Source: Sphaeroforma sirkka
Lineage: Eukaryota; Opisthokonta; Ichthyosporea; Ichthyophonida
Length of the DNA: 35,000 bases
Assembly (NCBI GenBank): GCA_001586965.3
Contig: LUCW03000031.1
Coordinates: 215,001 to 250,000, forward strand
Direction: 5' to 3'
The translations under genes were made by a program, and so were the position numbers. Below are positions 13,847 through 35,000 of this stretch, in pieces (the first letter of the stretch is position 1; every line of letters begins with the position of its first letter). Under the pieces are notes generated by a model. It searched no databases. It worked only from the letters and a program-made list of their open reading frames with translations, and was not told the DNA's origin.

Positions 13847-16800
13847 TCAACTTGTCTTGCCATTCTTTGTACCAAGCCTACTGCGTTTAGGTGCCACTGT
13901 CTGCGAACCCTCGCCCTCGAGTGCAACAGTTGCACTGCGTAACGCCCGCCCACCCTTCCCTCTATATCCGCTTTGAGTACTATATGTGTGCGACGTAGAA
14001 GCTGCGCTAGTCTGTATCTCAGCCCCTTTACGTTCTGTATGTGTTTGTGCTCGTAGAGATTCAGTTGCAGTCGCTCCCGTTTTCTCTTGCCCATGATCGC
14101 TCGTAAAGGCTTGGCTAAGGCGGCCACCGCTGGACGGCCGTTTCTCCGAACGGGACGAGGCCGCATTCTGTCGTACTGGCGATGTGTGCTGGGATAATTT
14201 ATGAGCTATGTTCTGATATGTATCAAGTGTTGTGTCATGAGACATGTTATGCGATGTATTGAGTGATGTATTGTGTGATTTGTCAAGAGACATGTTATGA
14301 GATGTATTCAGTGTTATATTTTGTGGTTTGTTATGTGATATATTAAGAGATGTATTCTGGATTGTATAACTTTCCCGTGCCGTGCGCGTGTCATGCTGTT
14401 TGTAAGGTCTATTCTGTAACGACCACTGTGGCTCATTGTTGAGTGTCTTTGTACTGGATGGTTGCATGGTCTGTGTCACCGCCTGGGTATGCTGGCGTGA
14501 CGTCTGTGCTTGTGTCGCCTTCCCCTTCTTGGGCGATACAGATGGGAAGAAATACATCACAGCATTAGTCTTTCCATCTGTACCCTGTGCTCCTAACGTC
14601 CTGTGCTTAGGAGTATTTGACTGCGAGTGTGCCTGCGTCTGTGAAGTGAACGCGTTCGTGAGACTTGCCTCCGGGCTGTTCTTCTGCACGCTTATACCAT
14701 CGGTACTTGTGGCGGTATGTACTTGCGGTAACCGTTGCTCGTCGCGGGTACTCTGGATACTCTGACCCACAGGTTTGTATCTATACTTAACGTCTTCTTC
14801 TCGATGTAGGCTTCTAGAGTTCTCAGGGGTTTCTGTACCGTTATCCCACCCTCGTCCCGCAACCCTCCTCTCCCCTCCCTCAGGTATATATGACTGCCTT
14901 TGTTCGCTATTATCTACCTTCACATCAATGCAGTTCTCACTATAATGATCCCTACCAGGACCACCACCACTACCATTCCCAAACGCCGGCGACGGTATGC
15001 CAATCAGCGCCAGCGGACACACCGGTTGCAGAAACTCGTGCATCAGACAGTCTCTGGGCATAAGCCGTTGCTCGGCGTCATACTGCAGCAATCCCCGCAG
15101 CAAATCCAAGAACTCCTCGTCCGCAGTTGGCATCAAGTCTCTGAGTTTGCCCTGCAGAGTCCCATTATTGTGCGCTGTGTCGAACACATTGGATTTGCTG
15201 GCGTACGAGCCGTAGTACTTGCCTGCCCGGTAGGACGAGGGAGGAGGGCTGAGGAGTCCCGCCATTTCTATGGCTAGGTCGGTGCGAGTGCGTGACCGGA
15301 AGAGCACGTGGCCTCGGTACAGCTCCACCAACAGACAGCCCAGCGACCACATGTCGATGGCTTTATTGAACGGCAGCCCGTACACCACCTGTGGTAGTAT
15401 ACGCAATTTGCAACAAACTATTAGTATAAGTACATTGGCAGTACACGTTGTTCGAAGATGATTTGTGGGAAAAATCAGGGAATGAGACATTTGAGTTAAG
15501 CAAACATCGTGGGAAGCTAAAGTGTGTAGAAAGATTGGGCAGTACACGTTGTATAAAGCTAATGCGAACGGCTATGAAGAAAGGCAGTCCGGAAACCACC
15601 CACCCGTCGCAGCTGATAACGTTTGTATAAGAAATTTGGCATCGCACATTGAAGTGCAAGTGACGCTGATTCTGATGAATGGCAGGCCATACACCATCTG
15701 TGGCCGTGAAAATCAAAGCAAACACAGGGTAGGAGAAATCTGACACACAAGCATTGTTAAAAGCTAAAGTATATGACTTTCGTAGAAGGTTCCCCTTACA
15801 CTGCCTGTACCGGTATCAACCATAATCAGTATGGAAAGCTCGGCACTGAATTTCGTTTGAAATTGAAGTGTCGTTTATTTTGGTGAAAGGCAACCCATAC
15901 ACCACCGGTAGCAGTAGGAAGCATACACTTGGTATGAGAAATTTGGAATTGCCCAATGTTTGAAGTAAAGTGCCAGGGTGACTAGTATTCTCTGCACTAC
16001 CCTTTGCGTGTATACAAATATATACCATGGGATTATAGCAGGTACTTAATCAGGTGCGTCAAGATGTGGCCTCTCACACGGTCTCTCTGCACACACATGG
16101 ACCAAAATACCCCAAGCGCCCAATTCGAGAGGCCTGGTATATCAAACCTCTAAAAGTATTCGGTCCGATCTGATTACGTGTCCTACACGGCATTCCCGGT
16201 ATTTATGCCTATTAATATACACGAATATACACTAATGTAACAAAACTGGTACCAAACCAGGTACATCATGATAAGCAGGCACACATAGCATGTACGTACA
16301 CACTTGCGACCAACGTACCTCAGGGGCCCTATAGGAGAGGCTCTGTATCTCAAAATCCTGAAAGTATTCGGCCAGATCAGATTCAGTGTCCCACACGGCA
16401 TTCCCGAAATCACACAGCCGCACGCCCATACTGGACACATCGCCCCTGGGATCCGCCAAGTCACACAGTACATTATCTGGCTTGAGATCTGCGTGTATCA
16501 CACCGTTGTCTCCCAGTAGCATCAGCGCTGTGCACAGCTGGAAGGTGATGGTCCGCAGGCGCTGTGTGCGGCTGAGGGGTTCACCTCGGGGTAGACTGAG
16601 TGGGTAGGGGCTTAGTACTGGCAGTAGCAGTCCCAGACAGTCTTGGGCCATACCTCCGAACAAGATGTTGCGCGTGTGTCCGGCGGGGTCGGCGTCCTTG
16701 AGAACTGCCAGGATTTCGCATTCCTGTTGAGGTTTAGCATTCGGAGGATAAAGGTTATGCAGCCGTGCTTTTGGAAGTGCAAGCGAGCATTTAATAGTAT

Positions 16801-17710
16801 ACTATTGCGGTTGTATAGACTAGTATTGTCGTTGACGGAGTGGTAGCTCGTTATGGTGGTGGCTCTTCGTCAAATTTGGCACATAAGGCCTATTCTCTAT
16901 ACATATTCGGAAAGTGTAATCAGCGCAGATCTATATGAATATGGACAAGGCCCCCCGTTGTGGTATTTTAATCAAATTTTAAACCACAGATATGAAAGCG
17001 AAACAACCGAAACTGTAGTGAAACAGTACAAAAGTCCATTGTGAACCAACGCAATTAGTCTCGTCGTACCTCGAATCCTTCCCAACGATTCTCTATAGAA
17101 ACCTACATATCATGCAATGAATGATCGATATCGTATAATCTATACGGTGCAGCAGAAGCTACGCATTACGGATTTCTACTTTCTACATAGACATCAACTC
17201 ACTTACCTCTACGGATTGCATCTAGCTTTCTAATACACGCAGGCATATACATTATGCGTAAGCAGATATGTGTTCATGTTATCATCATAAATCTCCATAC
17301 ACAAATCACTTGCTAACATAAATTCAAGAAATAGCTCTTGGTACCGATAAATACCACCGATAGAGGTAAAACGCGCACATAAATAGTTCCACACGTGTCT
17401 CCACTACCAATAATTCACGAAAATGAAGGCTGTTAGTTGAATACATACATACACAAGCATCTACACATACCCGGGCAGCTATTGGGGCATATTCTGCGTA
17501 ATACACCTTTAAAGCGAGGTTCTGACACTCGTGCGTCGATCTATCGACAACTAGATAGGTCTGTGAGAAGCGTCCTTTCCCGAGAAGTCGCACAACCCCA
17601 TACCTATCATCCACCATCGACCCAATCCTCAACAAGCTCATAATTTTACTCTCTCGATCGTTCACACGAGTGAGTGTACGTTGTCTGTTAGTATTGATTT
17701 TTCCTGACAT
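13847..17710 (-). CDS. CMGC/DYRK-like Ser/Thr protein kinase (3 exons)
   Basis: Exons 17710-17471, 16723-16319 and 15388-13847, all phase 0, give 728 residues. The kinase domain starts near residue 35: glycine loop LGKGRFSQTY (43-52), Lys68 in ALKV, helix-C Glu81 or Glu83, catalytic loop IHADLKPDN (156-164), DFG at 185-187, YRAPE at 211-215 and IDMWSLGC in exon 3. The YRAPE-VVYGLPF..IDMWSLG block and the long activation segment resemble DYRK/HIPK kinases; a more exact subfamily is not claimed. The usual catalytic-loop HRD is HAD here. The lobe ends near residue 355. About 370 residues of Ser/Thr/Gln/Asn-rich tail follow, including imperfect short repeats built on SLNTSHNM (genomic about 14195-14350). 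The first Met in good frame is at 17710, next to a GTG that is ignored. It is divergently arranged with DHCR7. Confidence 0.9.
14195..14350 (-). repeat. In-frame short repeats in the kinase tail
   Basis: The DNA encodes successive variants of a Ser-Leu-Asn-Thr-Ser-His-Asn-Met unit (e.g. ITLNTSHNMS, TSLNTSHNMSHD). The repeats keep the reading frame and fall in a region predicted to be disordered from composition. Confidence 0.8.
15371..15925 (-). repeat. Triplicated 3' splice site / exon 3 start in kinase intron 2
   Basis: The start of exon 3 (translated VVYGLPF) with its acceptor lies at 15371-15400. Degenerate direct copies occur at about 15655-15710 (translates VYGLPF) and 15860-15915 (translates VVYGLPF), 210 bp apart. 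Both copies retain a purine/pyrimidine context like the splice acceptor and extend for more than 45 bp. Intron 2 spans 16318-15389, so both extra copies are intronic. Flanking pieces such as GCAGTACACGTTGT (about 15438 and 15539) and AGAAATTTGG (about 15639 and 15939) are also repeated. Confidence 0.85.
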
Positions 17711-18567
17711 CACTATTGTGCTGTGACTGTTGTGACGGACAGTACCGTCAACCTGATTTTTTTTGGTATATGTGAGTTATTGGTGGCATATCTTTGGCGT
17801 GTTATTCCTCACCCGTGCTTGATGCAACGATTACGCTGATCATTTGAAAACTATAACAGGGCAGAAATTACCATTTGCTGTATGTTATAGTGTCTCTCGC
17901 TCATTTCATATGCTTACAGAGTACGATATCAAATTTATTACTCTTAATGTAACATAAGTATTACAATAGGGTGTGTTTTCCTGCGTTCATGTAGATTGTA
18001 GCCTCAATCTCAAATATTTAAATTCTCCATGTTGTAGGGCCGTAGGGGTGTTTTTCCAAAATATTATTTGGTATAATAAACCGCAATATTCATATTGCCG
18101 GAAATTGGCGGGAAATTGTATGGTACCGAACGTTATTTCTAGAAGGTTTAACTTTTCACCAATGAACGCGTGAAATACTGGGACGACGACAACATGTGTC
18201 AAAATAATGTCACAAAAAGCCATTCGCCATCATCGTACGACGGGCAATCAAAACTTTCGGTTCGGCTCATCGCACGAGTTGGAATGTAACTATGTACTTT
18301 TGACATTTACTACTACGGTCTACGGAATACTGACATTATTTACTATAGGCCAAGCACTGACAAATTGGCAGCAATGCATAGAGGAGTAATTATTTACAAC
18401 ACTTCTCTTGTGTGACGGTAAATACCCCACAGGCCCACACTCCAGGGTTAATAAATTCATTGTGAGGTTAATATATAGCAATTTGAATAAAGGATACGCA
18501 TCCCCTCGAATTTTTGTATTGTTGGGTGTACTGTGTAGTGAGTGTACACGTATTGTGCAAGTTTACG
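17711..18567. promoter_or_regulatory. Divergent promoter region, kinase / DHCR7
   Basis: This 857-bp segment lies between two start codons that point away from each other. It contains a CCAAT box at 18159-18163 and an E2F-like element (listed separately). No open frame of interest and no microsatellite is present. Transcription starts cannot be placed from sequence alone. Confidence 0.6.
18105..18115. promoter_or_regulatory. E2F/DP-like site
   Basis: TTGGCGGGAAA reads TTTCCCGCCAA on the other strand, a full match to the E2F consensus TTTSSCGC. It lies about 395 bp upstream of the kinase ATG and 450 bp upstream of the DHCR7 ATG, next to a CCAAT box. A single match in AT-rich DNA is suggestive, not proof. 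Confidence 0.4.
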
Positions 18568-25532
<6,965 letters not shown>

Positions 25533-25795
25533 TAAAGTCTTCTTGACGCGTGACTGAGACACTCATATATAAACCTAAGTTTGACGCGGACTGGGAAAAG
25601 CTCAGTTGTATGTTAGAAATATAAATAGTCCAATTAATTAAAACGTTTACAATGTGCACTTTGCTTACTGTAGTTACCAAAACACTCGAATGTTTACCCG
25701 TTTAGTAAGGGCCAGACAGACACTGAATGCAAGTTCCACGTGGCCACACTTATAAGTTATAGACCTTGACAGAATGGGCTACGAATAATATGCAG

Positions 25796-25801
25796 AATAA
25801 A
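25796..25801 (+). terminator. AATAAA polyadenylation signal, DHCR7
   Basis: The canonical hexamer lies 264 bp downstream of the DHCR7 stop codon, the first AATAAA after it on the + strand. Confidence 0.6.
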
Positions 25802-25997
25802 GTACATAACTCGCAATTTTAGAGGACATAGAAGGACGACCCTCAAATTAACGTCTCAACGGCAACGGCACTTTTCGAAATTTTTAATTTCTGTTCCTAA
25901 ATCAATGGCCTCAGAAGTAGCCAGTACTAAGTTTTTGTCTCGGATGGGAAGGATCCGATTTTAATTGGGGCTTGACCCGGCGCTACGACGCCACATT

Positions 25998-26040
25998 CCT
26001 CCTTGCATTTCCAATTTAATCCTCCTTGAATTTCCAATTT
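25998..26040. repeat. 20-bp direct repeat, two copies
   Basis: CCTCCTTGCATTTCCAATTT at 25998-26017 recurs at 26021-26040 with one substitution (C to A). Confidence 0.9.
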
Positions 26041-26559
26041 TGCTCTGTATATAAAGAGAACAGACCGGTGAATAGGTGTGCAATTGGTGTCATTCACGCA
26101 CAGCTATTGTCACGCATGACCAGTTTAAGGACAAACACAGATACGAATGTTAAGTGATAGTCCCTTAAACAGTCCATCCCGAAAGAAAACATCCCGATAC
26201 TGCGTCTACAGAAAGGAACGTTCCTTGAACGAATGTTCTTCGGGAACACTCTCCGTAGTCACACAACCACCCATACTCAAACCGAAATGGATGCGTGACA
26301 ATCAGATTGAGATGCACCAATGAGGTTGACTAAACTGTATACCGTTTCTATAATATTCGACCAAAGCCTGAATTAGCGATACAAACCACAAGTATGTACT
26401 CCATCTGTATTCGAACACTTTACGCCGTTGAAATGTACGATAGATTCTCAACAATTGAGTGGGGCATGGGAGAGAAGATTTTAAGTTTCCTACATAGAAT
26501 ACTTTTTTCGACACCCTAGTTCTCTCCCATACCCCTTCTGAACAATCCCCCTTGTTGTA

Positions 26560-35000
<8,441 letters not shown>

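Larger units (their letters stand above)
25533..26559. other. Convergent intergenic region, DHCR7 / TAF12 3' ends
   Basis: The tail-to-tail interval holds both 3' UTRs. A polyadenylation signal for DHCR7 lies at 25796. An 82-codon open frame on the minus strand (about 26547-26302) starts at a possible acceptor but does not resemble any TAF12 C-terminus, so it was not used. A 20-bp unit is duplicated at 25998-26040. Confidence 0.55.

Noticed and set aside
26302-26547. 82-codon minus-strand frame considered as the TAF12 last exon
   Set aside because: It can be joined in phase, but its sequence does not resemble any TAF12 C-terminus. A nearer acceptor at 26622 gives the family-typical Leu-Glu-Arg at the junction.

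Overview
The window is nuclear DNA of a eukaryote. Every confident gene is split by spliceosomal introns with GTAAGT/GTATGT-type donors and AG acceptors, and exon phases agree across every junction I propose for them. The gene set (a sterol delta-7 reductase of the animal/plant DHCR7 type, a PGAP3/Per1 GPI-lipid remodelase, TFIID subunit TAF12, a CMGC/DYRK-like kinase and a Kazal-repeat membrane protein with PPxY and Tyr-x-x-Val tail motifs) plus large repeat-filled introns fits a unicellular relative of animals such as an ichthyosporean. That assignment is inference; another protist lineage is not excluded.

Layout. 1-2683: no supportable gene, one degenerate 172-bp-spaced repeat. 2684-4864 (-): two long open frames that join with matching phase into one 529-residue type I membrane protein with five Kazal domains. 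4865-6014: divergent intergenic region with A-rich tracts, a GC-rich palindromic island and a forkhead-like inverted repeat. 6015-10867 (+): complete 7-exon PGAP3, 321 codons. 11027-11666 and 12811-13704 (-): two weak hypothetical loci, the first with an in-frame TGA. 13847-17710 (-): 3-exon kinase, 728 codons. 17711-18567: divergent promoter region with an E2F-like site. 18568-25532 (+): complete 10-exon DHCR7, 482 codons. 26560-35000 (-): TAF12, ten exons, running off the right edge, with a very long low-complexity N-terminal region.

The most unusual signal is in the introns. In at least six places a segment spanning an exon edge and its splice site has been copied, in direct orientation and degenerately, into the adjacent intron: kinase intron 2, DHCR7 introns 5 and 6, and three TAF12 introns. 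Other introns carry 80-95 bp direct repeats that do not involve exons. This suggests that introns here grow by local tandem duplication that often includes the splice junction, leaving decoy splice sites. Superimposed on this are very long (CA)n(TA)n compound microsatellites, with CA always on the + strand whichever strand the host gene uses.

The genes are not a pathway cluster. They are unrelated housekeeping or surface genes (GPI-anchor remodelling, sterol synthesis, transcription initiation, signalling, protease inhibition) in alternating orientation.
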